Shown piece by piece: positions 22,851 to 33,339 of a stretch of DNA of 64,000 bases (the stretch's first letter is position 1; every line of letters begins with the position of its first letter). This DNA is from Arsenophonus sp046530765 (GTDB lineage: Bacteria > Pseudomonadota > Gammaproteobacteria > Enterobacterales > Enterobacteriaceae), in contig JBHEQS010000004.1 in assembly GCA_046530765.1 (NCBI GenBank), positions 1-64,000 of the forward strand. The letters are read 5' to 3'. Under the pieces are notes generated by a model, which did no database searches, was not told where the DNA came from, and worked only from the letters and a program-made list of their open reading frames with translations. The position numbers and the translations under genes are program-made.

Positions 22851-23648
22851 TTAACGAATAATTCCACGATTAGATTGAGCTGAGTTTTCTAAAAAGTCAC
22901 TAAGTATTTTTACTTGTCGATTCTTCTTTCCAAGAGTTACTAATTCTCGCCTAGCTTCGTCTAGTGTTTTGCCACAACGATAAAGGATTTTATATGCATT
23001 TTTGATGGCATATAGTGATTCTTTATTGAAGCCTCTACGTTTTAAGCCTTCAATATTTACACCATAAGGTGTTGCATGATTACCTTGAGCAATTACATAA
23101 GGAGGTACATCTTGAGCGACACCTGAGCAACCGCCAACCATCACATGTGCACCAATTTGACAAAATTGGTGCACAGCACTCATGCCTCCAATAATGGCAT
23201 AATCACCAAGCTTAACATGTCCACCAAGAGTTCCGTTATTAGCAATAATACAATAATTACCTAAAAAACAATCATGTGCGATATGTGTATTAACCATCAA
23301 TAAATTATCATTACATATTTTTGTTAATCCTCCACCCTGTATGGTGCCTCGGTGAATTGTGCAGCTCTCTCTAATACAATTTCTGTCACCAATTTCAACT
23401 CGAGTTAATTCTCCTTGGTATTTTAAATCTTGATTAATTTCACCTATAGTGACAAACTGAAATATTTGGTTATTATAACCTATTTTAGTGTTTCCATTAA
23501 TAAGAACATGAGATTTTATTGTTGTATCTGCACAAATTTCAACCTTGTAACCAATATAGCAAAACGGACCTATACGGACATTCGCACCGATAATCGCGCC
23601 CTCTTCAACAATAGAAGAGGGATGAATAATCGCTGTTTTATTAATCAT
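22851..23648 (-). CDS. lpxA: UDP-N-acetylglucosamine O-acyltransferase
   Basis: A 265-aa left-handed beta-helix enzyme (E. coli 262) that adds 3-hydroxymyristate to UDP-GlcNAc, the first lipid A step. Hexapeptide repeats run through the first two thirds. The catalytic His lies in NTHIAHDC near residue 122, and HQFCQIGAHVMVGGCSGVAQ and NIEGLKRRGF are intact. An ATG four codons further upstream (23660) is in frame. I chose the ATG at 23648 because a GAGGG Shine-Dalgarno sequence lies 5 nt before it and homologues begin MI-K. The decayed fabZ stop codon overlaps this region, as in the ancestral operon. It is intact although lpxB, lpxD and fabZ beside it are broken. Confidence 0.95.
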   Translation of the reverse strand: MINKTAIIHPSSIVEEGAIIGANVRIGPFCYIGYKVEICADTTIKSHVLINGNTKIGYNNQIFQFVTIGEINQDLKYQGELTRVEIGDRNCIRESCTIHRGTIQGGGLTKICNDNLLMVNTHIAHDCFLGNYCIIANNGTLGGHVKLGDYAIIGGMSAVHQFCQIGAHVMVGGCSGVAQDVPPYVIAQGNHATPYGVNIEGLKRRGFNKESLYAIKNAYKILYRCGKTLDEARRELVTLGKKNRQVKILSDFLENSAQSNRGIIR

Positions 23649-23656
23649 ATCAGCCC

Positions 23657-24110
23657 TCATTTTATATTTTGGCTGCGAGCGTACATTATTGTTGATTCAC
23701 AAATAATTTTTTTGCCAACTCTTGCAAGACACTTTAAACATGTGTAATCTCACGTTTAGTTTTAACGAATCTTATCTCAAAAAACATTTGCTCACCAGGA
23801 TGTACAGAATGTTTAAATTATTCTTTATCATTGATAGTAAAATAACAAAGTTAAGTAGACTATAATTTTACAATACATTTGGGGAGTAAAATACCAGCAG
23901 ATTAAGACAATAACTCAAAAATTAATGCACCAGAAATATTTATTTACTAATAAAATGACACTTAATATAATAGTTAGTTAAAAGTAATTTTTTACTGCGC
24001 TAAAAAATACTTTTTTTTAAAAAACTAAATGCACAATCAACTAATAAAAATGATAACAATTGGCAGTAATAAAATATTTTTTATATTGAAAGCATGTTTA
24101 TTTTTGTCAA
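23657..24110 (-). pseudogene. fabZ: fabZ (3-hydroxyacyl-ACP dehydratase) remnant
   Basis: This is the clearest pseudogene in the window. Reading the minus strand across frameshifts recovers almost the whole 151-aa FabZ in order. The blocks are H-A-F-N-I-K-N-I-L-L-L-P near the start, F-L-L-V-D, then N-Y-Y-I-K-C-H-F for NEPFFQGHF. Next come G-A-L-I-F-E for GVLILE, C-Y-F-T-I-N-D for YYFAGID and HPGEQMFFE for VPGDQMIME. The last are KTKREITH and KKIICESTIMYARS. The catalytic His (in GHF) is still legible. At least four in-frame stops and several frameshifts make it inactive. The remnant stop codon still overlaps the lpxA leader. FabA, if present elsewhere, could cover part of its role. Confidence 0.85.
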
Positions 24111-24523
24111 AAAAAACTCTTTTATATAAATTTTAAAATTTAATAATATAACCAGATTTTAACCTCAAACAACGTTATTTTGCAGGTCAAAATTAATAAT
24201 TTTATATGGTTATATTTAGTTATTTTACTAAATAATTTGCGTTATAATATATTTATATGTTTAGTCATTTCATTTTATTAACATATATAATTAAAATCGA
24301 TAGTTTTACAAAACTATATTAAATTATAATAAAATATTAGAAAATACATTACTGATCATTTTATACCTAATTATTATATTTGTTTCTATTGCAACAATTT
24401 TATTAAAATTTAAACACATGCATTAATCATACAATGTTACTCTAGTTTATAACTAGCTGCCATAATAACTACATAAGCAATAGTAATATAAACTATGATA
24501 TATAATATTGTAAGTAATCTAAT

Positions 24524-24572
24524 ATGAATTATGAATTATGAATTATGAATTATGAATTATGAATTATAAATT
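24524..24572. repeat. 7-bp tandem repeat, six exact copies plus one variant
   Basis: The unit is ATGAATT, in phase from 24524 to 24565, with a final copy carrying one change. It lies inside the lpxD remnant between two recognisable blocks, so it probably arose by slippage after the gene lost function. Confidence 0.95.
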
Positions 24573-24593
24573 GTAGCATCTAGCAATTTCTAT

Positions 24594-24627
24594 TAATTAT
24601 ATCAAAATTTAAATTTTGATATAATTA
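24594..24627. repeat. 34-bp perfect palindrome
   Basis: Two 17-nt arms meet without a spacer at 24610/24611. It is next to the 7-bp tandem repeat inside the lpxD remnant. A short 7-bp stem with a TTTTT tail follows at 24639-24660. Confidence 0.7.
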
Positions 24628-25000
24628 TATTACATCTCTATCTCTAATAGAGATATTTTTACTATTACTCTTTTATTTGTATAGATAAAACTACTTTAAC
24701 TAATAATTTTTTATATTGGATTGTTTGCTGTTTATCTATATTGGCAGTAAAATAACCTATATATATGACGAGATTGTTATCTAATAATTTTTTTGATTTA
24801 TAATTAACAGTATCAGCGATACGAATATTATTATTGATACATGTATCTCTTTTAATAATAAAAAGAGAGTGATAATTGTATATAGTTTTATAGGTGTAGT
24901 ATTTAAAATTTTAATTATTCGATTATAGATAGAATAAAAACATTAAATTATAATTTTACTAATTCAATAATAATTATTTTACCTCAATAAATTAATTAAT

Positions 25001-25040
25001 TGATTATAAACTATTTTTATTCAAAAATAGTTTATAATCA
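25001..25040. repeat. Perfect 18-bp inverted repeat, 4-nt loop
   Basis: Arms 25001-25018 and 25023-25040 are exact reverse complements around ATTC. It lies in the bamA-lpxD gap, which in E. coli holds skp. I could not recognise any skp remnant in 25041-25508; the space left is about the right size for one. Confidence 0.65.
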
Positions 25041-25508
25041 GATCTTAGATATTTTAAAATTTAATTTGTTTTTTATACATAAACAACATTTTACTCAAAA
25101 ATTAATATTATCACATTCTTTTAAGTAAAGATTTTGTTATTAAATAAAATTTGCTATATATGATGGCGTCGTCGTTTTTTTGATAAAGTTAATTATCTAC
25201 TTAAATTTCTTATTGTTTTTTATTATTATATTGTTTATTATAATTTTTTTATATGTACAGTATGTTCTTTATATTTATATATTTATTGAAAATACTTTTA
25301 ATTGTTTCAACTTATTATATATATAACTTTATTTGTAACTTTTTTCTAAAAAAAAGCATATAGGTCTTATATTCAGTAAATATTTAAATGTTAATTATAT
25401 TAAATATATATAAGAATATAAACTTTATATGCATAATATATTTTATATTAAATTATTTATCTATTATGATTATGCACATAATAGAAATATTGTTAATTAA
25501 TTAATATT

Positions 25509-27905
25509 TTACCACGTTCGGCCTATATTAAACTGAAATTCTTCAGATTTATCTCCTTCATAATTTTTTATTAACTTACCGTAAGAAAAGACTAGTGGGC
25601 CGAGTGGTGACACCCATTGCAATGAAATTCCTGTAGAAATTCGTATATTAAATGCTTGACCGTAATCAGGCATTCCTGTTTTCCAACTTTCTGGAACTTT
25701 ATTCCAGTTTGAATCCCAAACAGTTCCGGCGTCAATAAATAAAGAGGTTCTTACAGAATTAACATATTTTTCATCAACAAACGGTGTTGGTATAATTAGT
25801 TCCAATGAGGCTGCTGCCATTGCATTTCCACCAATAGCATCAGTTGATGGACTACCAGATTTTGGACTTATTATACTATTTTTTTCTTCAAGATAAATTG
25901 CTTTAGGACCAATATTGTTTGACCTGAAGCCTCGTATTGTGGTAACACCACCAGCATAAAAATTTTCATAAAACGGTAATTCTTTACTACCATTACCATA
26001 ATTCAGCTGTGACTTACCTAAAAATACCCATTTATTTTTGCTGTCAATTGGATAATATTGTGATGTATTGAATCGCATTCTATAGTATTGGTTATTAGAT
26101 CCTGGAATGGTTATCTTTGTATTTATTGAAGTCTTATTTCCTTTTGTTGGAAATAAAGCTTCATTCAAATTATTATAAATCCAACCAAAAGTAAGAGTAA
26201 AATCATTACTACTATAATGCGCTTTATCATTAAAATTAAGGTTTTCTCCCATTCGCTGCAAATATCTCCACATCCCAATTTGAGGTTTCATATCAGATAA
26301 AGAGTTGTGAACAAAACCTGTGCTAATTTGAAATATATTATTTTCATTATAAGGAAAACTCAATGTACCACCAACGCCATAAGTTTTATTATTATAGCGT
26401 GAAAGATCAGCATCCATAGCACTAAAATCATTGTAAAATAATTGCCCACCCAAGCTAATGGCGTTAACAGTAAAATAAGGATCAGTTAATGATAATTCAG
26501 TATAAGTTGAATAATCATTTTTGCTTGCACTAATACTAACTGCATTACCTGTACCAAGCCAGTTTTCTTGTTGGACTGCTACTTGGAAACTAATACCACT
26601 TTCAGTTCCAAAACCAACACCAAAATTCATTGAACCTGTATTGCGTTCTTTAACTTTATAGATAATATCAATTTTATCATGTGTGTCTGGTACGCGCTGC
26701 ATTTCAACATCTACTCTTTCAAAAAAGTTAGTACGATCTAATCGTTCTTTTCCTAAATTAATCAAATTGTTACATAACCAAGCACCTTCCATTTGTCGCA
26801 TTTCGCGACGCAAAACAGAATCTTTAGTAATACTATTTCCGACAAAACGTATGTTACGAACATAAAAACGCCTGCCTGCATCAACATTTACGTGGAGTTT
26901 AATTGTTTTATCTTCATCATTAATTTCAGGTTGAGTAACAACCTGTGAATATGCATAACCGTAACTGCCAAAGAGATTTTTAATTTTATTTTCCATGTTA
27001 GTTACATCGGTTCCATTATAAATAGAAAATGGTTTAATAGTAATTAATTGTCTAATTTCATCATAATGACCAGCAGCTTCTCCATTTATCTCAACATCTG
27101 ATATTGTATATTTATTGCCTTCTGTAACATTTATACTCAGGTAAATATTTTTTTTATCAGGCGTTAAGCTTATATTTGTTGAATTTATATTAAATTTAGC
27201 ATAACCATGATCAAGATAAAAACTGCGTAGAATTTCTAAATCACTATCTAGTTTTTGTTTTTGGTATTTTTGATTAGAAAAAAAATTCCACCATGGAACA
27301 CTATCGCGCAATTTAAAATAATTTACCAACTTATTAGTAGTAAATTCTTTATTACCAAGGATATTAATCTGTTGAATTTTAGCTGAAACTCCTTCATTAA
27401 AAATTAACTTTAATTCAACTTGATTATTCTGAATAGGAGTTATCACGGTTTTAATAGTTGCATTATACTTGCCAATGTTATAATAAAAATCTTTAAGATC
27501 CCTTTCAATATTAATTAGTTTTGTATGAGAAATGGTTTCGTTAACTCTAATATTTAATGCCTCAAGATTTTTTTTTAATAAATCATCTCTGACTAACTTA
27601 TTACCAAAAAATGTAATACTTGCAATTGTTGGTCGCTCTTTTACTTGGACAATCAGATTATTTCTATCACGCAAAATTCTGATATCTTCGAAATTGCCAG
27701 TTGAAAACAAAGCTTTAATAGAGCTTCTTATGTTATCACTATTAATTATGTCCCCAATTCGAATAGGCATGTTCAATAGTGCCGCAGTAACAGAGATTCT
27801 GCGAAGACCTTTAAAATAAATATTTTGTACTACAAACTCTCCTGAACAGTATGTAGTAAAGCTACAAAATAGTAGAGATATCAGTAGTAAATTTTTAATT
27901 GGCAT
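25509..27905 (-). CDS. bamA: Outer-membrane protein assembly factor BamA
   Basis: A 798-aa Omp85 protein (E. coli 810), the core of the BAM complex that folds beta-barrel proteins into the outer membrane. A signal peptide (about residues 1-22, LLLISLLFCSFTTYCSG) is followed by five POTRA repeats (to about residue 415) and a C-terminal 16-strand barrel. The conserved lid-loop motif VRGF is present as IRGF in GGVTTIRGFRSN, and the protein ends with the aromatic FNIGRTW. The start has AGGA 14 nt upstream, a long spacing. rseP lies 33 nt upstream in the same direction. skp, lpxD and fabZ, which follow in E. coli, have decayed. Its retention implies an outer membrane with barrel proteins. Confidence 0.97.
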   Translation of the reverse strand: MPIKNLLLISLLFCSFTTYCSGEFVVQNIYFKGLRRISVTAALLNMPIRIGDIINSDNIRSSIKALFSTGNFEDIRILRDRNNLIVQVKERPTIASITFFGNKLVRDDLLKKNLEALNIRVNETISHTKLINIERDLKDFYYNIGKYNATIKTVITPIQNNQVELKLIFNEGVSAKIQQINILGNKEFTTNKLVNYFKLRDSVPWWNFFSNQKYQKQKLDSDLEILRSFYLDHGYAKFNINSTNISLTPDKKNIYLSINVTEGNKYTISDVEINGEAAGHYDEIRQLITIKPFSIYNGTDVTNMENKIKNLFGSYGYAYSQVVTQPEINDEDKTIKLHVNVDAGRRFYVRNIRFVGNSITKDSVLRREMRQMEGAWLCNNLINLGKERLDRTNFFERVDVEMQRVPDTHDKIDIIYKVKERNTGSMNFGVGFGTESGISFQVAVQQENWLGTGNAVSISASKNDYSTYTELSLTDPYFTVNAISLGGQLFYNDFSAMDADLSRYNNKTYGVGGTLSFPYNENNIFQISTGFVHNSLSDMKPQIGMWRYLQRMGENLNFNDKAHYSSNDFTLTFGWIYNNLNEALFPTKGNKTSINTKITIPGSNNQYYRMRFNTSQYYPIDSKNKWVFLGKSQLNYGNGSKELPFYENFYAGGVTTIRGFRSNNIGPKAIYLEEKNSIISPKSGSPSTDAIGGNAMAAASLELIIPTPFVDEKYVNSVRTSLFIDAGTVWDSNWNKVPESWKTGMPDYGQAFNIRISTGISLQWVSPLGPLVFSYGKLIKNYEGDKSEEFQFNIGRTW

Positions 27906-27938
27906 TGTTGTTATAAGTATTCCTAATAAGTTTCTATA

Positions 27939-29291
27939 TTAAAGACGAGAAAAATCATTGAAAAGCGCAAGTCCCATTAACAATATTAGTGCAATAGCGC
28001 CAATACGATAGCTAAAATCTTGTACACGATCAGACACTGGTTCTCCTTTAATTTTTTCGATTATCAAGAAAAGCAAGTGCCCACCATCTAATACAGGCAA
28101 AGGAAATAAATTTGTAATTCCTAAATTGACGCTAATTAATGCTATAAACATTAGATAATAAACAAATCCAGATTCAGCAGAAATACCCGCCCATTTTGCA
28201 ATAGAAACAGGACCACTAAGATTATTAAGTTTAATATCGCCAGTAACTAATTTGCTTATCATGCTTACTGTTAACTTCATTAACTGCCAAGTTTTATCCA
28301 TTGATTGATATAACGCATGAAACGGACTATATTTTTGAGTAATTTTGTATTTATCTGCAACTGGTATTACTGATAATTCAATTCCAGCAAATCCTATTTC
28401 ATGATTTTTAGTTATTTTTTTTACTTCCGGTATTAACGTTATTTTCTGCTTTTTATTTTGTCTTTCTATAGTTAATGACAATGGTATATTAGGATTTTTT
28501 TGAATAAAATATGTAAATGGGTGCCAAACATCTATTGCTTTATCTCCTACTTTTATAATTTTATCTCCTATTTGTAAACCTGATGAATCAGCTGCTGTGC
28601 CAGGTTGTATGTTTCGTACAACAGAATCTTGTCTGTCGCTGACAGGCATAATCCCTAAAGACAAAACCGGATCTTGTATTTCTGGATTAAATCGCCACTC
28701 TCTTAAATTAATTATTTTTTCTATTGCCGTAGAATGTCCAATAGGTAAAATCTTTACACTCAATTCTTTGTTACCAATTTTACTAATTAATAATAGACGA
28801 ACAGAATTCCAATCTGGAGTTTCTATACCATCTATTGACTTTAATTCCATTCCTGCAGAAATATTTGATTTCTCAGCAATTGAGTTTGGCTGAATGTCTT
28901 CAATAACCGGTCGAACAGAAGGTATACCAATGACAAAAAATAACCAACAAGTAAATATTGCTAATAAAAAATTTGCTATTGGCCCGGCACAGACCACAGC
29001 AGCTCTCTGAGTTATTGTTTTATTATTAAAAGCAAACTTTCTATTTTCTTGTGCTACAGGTGCAATCCTTTCATCTAACATTTTTACATAGCCGCCCAAT
29101 GGGATTATGGCAATAATAAATTCTGTACCATGACTATCAACTTTGCGCCATAAGGCTTTCCCAAAACCAATAGAGAACCTCTCAACATAAATATCATATC
29201 GCCTAGCTGCCCAAAAATGACCAAATTCATGTACAATGATTAGAATACCTAATGCAACAATAAATGCAGATAAATTCCAAAAAAATCCCAT
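27939..29291 (-). CDS. rseP: RseP site-2 zinc metalloprotease
   Basis: A 450-aa inner-membrane protease, the same length as E. coli RseP. It cleaves anti-sigma factor RseA and remnant signal peptides. The zinc site HEFGH is at residues 21-25 in the first membrane segment. Two PDZ domains lie in the periplasmic part (roughly residues 115-310), and the second active-site motif NLFPLPVLDGGH is near residue 395. The last segments are membrane-spanning. A TAAGGT Shine-Dalgarno sequence lies 6 nt before the ATG. bamA follows after 33 nt. In E. coli cdsA ends 11 nt upstream; here about 3.2 kb of unreadable DNA intervenes. Confidence 0.97.
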   Translation of the reverse strand: MGFFWNLSAFIVALGILIIVHEFGHFWAARRYDIYVERFSIGFGKALWRKVDSHGTEFIIAIIPLGGYVKMLDERIAPVAQENRKFAFNNKTITQRAAVVCAGPIANFLLAIFTCWLFFVIGIPSVRPVIEDIQPNSIAEKSNISAGMELKSIDGIETPDWNSVRLLLISKIGNKELSVKILPIGHSTAIEKIINLREWRFNPEIQDPVLSLGIMPVSDRQDSVVRNIQPGTAADSSGLQIGDKIIKVGDKAIDVWHPFTYFIQKNPNIPLSLTIERQNKKQKITLIPEVKKITKNHEIGFAGIELSVIPVADKYKITQKYSPFHALYQSMDKTWQLMKLTVSMISKLVTGDIKLNNLSGPVSIAKWAGISAESGFVYYLMFIALISVNLGITNLFPLPVLDGGHLLFLIIEKIKGEPVSDRVQDFSYRIGAIALILLMGLALFNDFSRL

Positions 29292-32200
29292 TATTTACCT
29301 TAAAAATTAACAAAATAATAATATCAATTCTATAAAAATATATATTCCATATTTAACCATTAACTATATTTAATACATAACTACACGATAGAATTGAACA
29401 AGCACTATCTTTAATTTTAAATTAATTTTAAAGATGTTTTATATTAAATCACTAAAATTAATTAGTAATTATAACAATAATAGAATAAAGTAGTAAACAC
29501 TTGTATAGCAATAAACTAGAAATAAATAAAATGATTAGCTAATAATTCGTATTATTTAAGATACTAACAAACAAATTTTATAATTTTCTATTATAAAAAT
29601 TTAGGTTTTAATTTTATTCATCAGCTAAATAACAAAAAATAACTAATAATATCTTAAATGTAAAGTAATAACATGATACAAATGATAGATAAACTTACAT
29701 ATGGTAATTTATATTTTAATATCAAAATTCTATTTAATATAAGTATTCTACAGTGAAGATATATAAAATAGTAATAGTATTAATATTACTTGTCTATCTA
29801 TGTGATCAAAATCTATGTGATCATAATTGAACTGTTGTAAAAAATGAGAGATATAATATTATATTATTAATAGTAATCGCTAAATTAATTATATCTATAA
29901 AATATGAATAATTAAAAAATTTGTTGTTAATTTAATTAAAAAAGTGCATGCAATTCATAATTAGCTAATAAGTAAAATAAAAATAATAACCAAACCAAAC
30001 ATGTTAGATCGTAAAATATAATTATATAATTTACGAAAAGAGTTCTATATGATGTAAAACTACGTTTTTTTTAAAACTTATTTATAGAAATTTTCTTAAT
30101 AGATAATTAAGTACTATAGACAAAATAAAATTCAGTATAACAATCATCTGTTAATAATAAATTATATATGCGATATTTTTTCATATTTTTAATAACTATA
30201 TCAATATTATTTGATACTATATAATAGTAAATTAATTTATCCTATATTAAAATTGTTAATACTTTATTTGTAAGTAAAATTTAGTTTAATTCTCAACAAT
30301 AACTTCTATTTTATTTCTAAATCATTGCAAAAATATACTAAGAATAATTTATTATTATATTAAGTTATATTTAATATTATTAATTTAACTAACTAAATAT
30401 TTTATACAATTTTATAATTTAATTTCAAATAGATTCTTATTTTTGATGATATCATTATGATTAATTTAATATTATTCATGCTGAATTTTTAACTTCATTA
30501 TTTAGAAATAAGCTATTAATACTATAAATAATTGTTTCTTGTCGAATATAATTTCGCATAAATAGTATATATAATTAAAGATTTAATCTTATTTTAAACT
30601 AAAAATTAATAATTTTTTATTACCTATACCACTATTTACATTTATTTAATTATTAGATTTCTATATTTTTATTTAAAATTTATTAACATAAATAATAACA
30701 GAAATATTCTTAGAAATTTGATCACACAAACTATATTTAAAAAATTTTATTTACAAAAGATTAATAATTATAGATTTGTTGATTTTATTAACTTGTTACA
30801 AATTTATAAAAGTTAACCAAAATAACATAGCAATATTAAAATATTTAAGATTATTCATTAATAGATGTTTGCGGTATTCAATATAATTAATTTATGTTTA
30901 GTGTATTTGATTATAATTTAAAAAAAAACTAAAGGTTATCCTGGTTTATTTATTTAAACTTAATTTTTATGTTGTATATAAACTGATTCATTTAATATTA
31001 ACAAGTTGAAGTTGGTTAATTTAAAATTATATAATGGAATTTAATAATAATCATATAAAATTGTTATTGTTGATAATCGTGACAATTAACACTAAACAAC
31101 TATAAGGTTAGTAATTTAGAAAAATAAAATATTAATAAATTTAATTTTTTACATTAAATCGTAGTTGCACTTAAAAATAAACGTAGTGGCACTTTAAAAT
31201 AAATGTTATATAAAATGTTATATAATAAGATACGCTGAGATTTTTTATTCTAATATTATAATTATATCATATAATTAAGTAATCGTAATTTTACGTTTAT
31301 CAATCTAATTAAATAAATGATAGATTTTTAATAAACTATATCTTATATTTTATATGTTAAACATTATCCAATAAATAAATTATGCGTTTTAATTTATTTA
31401 AATTTTTATTCATAATTTCTAGTAAAAATCATGGTTTCTGAATAAACTGAAATCTTATATCAAATATATAAATTAAAAAAAATCAAACAACGTTTTATTA
31501 AAAATTTTATTTTTTTTAAAAAAAAAGTAAGCAAATTTTACTGAAGTTATGTTTTTTTAATTCTGATTAATTATATTACGTTATTTATAGTTATGAAATA
31601 TTTTAAAAAACTAAATCATTATGTGTCTTACCATTTACAAATTTTAAAATATTTATCTAGGTTTAATTATTAATAAGTAATATTTGAATAAGTTTAATAT
31701 GCATATTACAACAAAACTCCTTTAAAATAGTATTAATATAAAATATTATTTTTCTATTTTTTATGCAAAAAATAGAATTAAATGTCACTAAAAGTATTAA
31801 TATAAAATAAAAAAATAATTATTATAAAAATATAAGTAAGATAAATTAAGTAATTATTATATTTAAGTAGAATTTTAATTGCACTTGTAAAAAAAAGTAA
31901 AAAGATAGATTCCTTTTTTAATTAATATTGTTTTACAGAATTGATTAGATAGTAAATTTAATATGTTTTAATAATATGAAATAAAATAACAATTATATTA
32001 GCTTTTAGTGTATAATTAATATAAACACTAAAAGATAATTACTATAAAACGATATAAAAATCTAAAAATGTGAACAAAAAAACTTGAAATTATAAGATGT
32101 TTTCTAAAAAAATATTACTCTCTAAAAAGAGATATAAAGTATAACTTGTAATTTACTAATATAATTCATTATTAATTTTTTAAATTAATTTAAAAAATTA

Positions 32201-32500
32201 AATTCTCTGTAATGAATCTAATTAAATAAATTAAAACTATAAATAATTTAAATAAAGATATACCAAGTATAATGGACAGGCGCAATGTAAATTATTAATG
32301 ATTTAAGAGAACTCATACATATATCATCATTAACTAGTGACTTGCATATATCTATAAATTTGTAAAAGCTTATGATAAAATATAGTTTATAACTATCTTT
32401 TTTGTTTTTATATTGCGGATTACATAAGTTAGTTTTAGTAAAAAAGTTACTATACTAAATAATAAGTCAATGAGTAATAATGAATTATTTGAATATCTTT
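29292..32500. other. 3.2-kb stretch with no ancestral counterpart
   Basis: In E. coli the cdsA stop and the rseP start are about 11 nt apart. If the cdsA remnant ends near 32.5 kb, this whole segment is extra DNA. I found no open frame, transposase motif, terminal repeat or RNA gene in it. It may be an inserted element or genes that have since eroded beyond recognition. Confidence 0.45.
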
Positions 32501-32504
32501 ACTT

Positions 32505-33330
32505 TATAAGTTATTAAACGAAACAAACAGGCAAGGAAAAGAAAAAATGTTATAATATCCAGTAAATTTATATATATGTAAACAATAATAAAATATCATT
32601 GTTTCAAGTTTAACCATTATTATATGTCATGTAAGTCATAGTTAGATAATCAATAGAATTTTATTAGTAGTCAAAATTTAAATTGATACTTATAAATTAA
32701 TATAATAAGAAAAATGTTTACTATGTAATTCTAAAATTTTCATACAATTTCATACAATAGTAAATGGCACGGAGAAGTTGTTTGATATTATATGAATACA
32801 TTAAAATAAGAAATTTAAAAAAAATGTCAATAGATTACACAGAAAATTATTAATATTTATTAAAACTTTAAATACATAATATTTGATTTGTATATAAAAT
32901 TTTGTTAGTCTTTTTAAGTAAACATTGTTGACTTAATATTTATGCAAATATTATATTTGATGGATTAAAATAATATTACATTTATTATAAAATAACATAC
33001 TAATAAAATAAAATAACCTTCTTTTCTAGAAGAATAGGATTTTTTTTATTTATAAATTTTGTTAAGAATCCAATAAACAATTCAAAAAAAATAAAATTGC
33101 AAATTAGTTATAGTCGACTTAGTTATCTTTCCTAAATATAAAGAGCTACAATTTTTAAAAAAATAAAAAATTATTTTTCTTATTAAAATAAATATTAGTC
33201 ATTAGAAGTAATCGATACGTAAAAAAATATCTTAATTACTAGTAATTATAAAATGAATTAATTAATATATATAAATAAAATTACAATTTATTGAAAGCGT
33301 CATTAACATACATGTACAAATAAGAAATAA
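32505..33330 (-). pseudogene. cdsA: cdsA (phosphatidate cytidylyltransferase) remnant
   Basis: This is the cdsA slot below uppS. The only readable part is the C-terminus, at about 32515-32560 on the minus strand. It is an unusually GC-rich patch reading G-Y-Y-N-I-F-S-F and, in another frame, L-A-C-L-F-R-L. These resemble GILDRIDSL and VFACL...FRTL, the two C-terminal segments of E. coli CdsA, in order but with codons missing. The distance from the uppS remnant fits an 858-bp gene. Evidence is short and synteny carries most of the weight. Confidence 0.35.
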
Positions 33331-33339
33331 AGCAAGTAA

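Larger units (their letters stand above)
24230..24990 (-). pseudogene. lpxD: lpxD (UDP-3-O-acylglucosamine N-acyltransferase) remnant
   Basis: It lies upstream of fabZ as in E. coli. A 77-codon open stretch on the minus strand (24666-24898) contains N-N-x-R-I-A, then L-L-D-N-N-L-V-I-Y-I-G-Y-F. This aligns with the LpxD hexapeptide region NNVSIGANA...LGDNVIIGAGCF, and I-Q-I near its end recalls the HEIQIG segment. After a stop, 24427-24478 gives V-V-I-M-A-A-S-Y-K-L and H-C-M-I, matching VIMAGSLKIGRYCMI. A 7-bp tandem repeat has expanded between the two blocks. Residual similarity to the C-terminus (I-x-x-M) ends near 24230. It is not functional; the acyl-sugar glycine positions are mutated. 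Confidence 0.78.

Noticed and set aside
24666..24898. 77-codon minus-strand open stretch considered as an unknown small gene
   Set aside because: It has no start codon and aligns with LpxD hexapeptide repeats, so it is the best-preserved part of the lpxD remnant.
29360..29420. CdsA-like C-terminal residues next to rseP
   Set aside because: A few positions match GGILDRIDSL, but the patch at 32.5 kb is GC-richer, matches two segments and sits at the expected distance from uppS. The two cannot both be the gene end.
32240..32330. UppS-like residues C-M-x-x-L and A-P-V
   Set aside because: The position is about 1.2 kb away from where the dxr remnant predicts uppS, and blocks at 33.5-33.7 kb fit order and spacing better.
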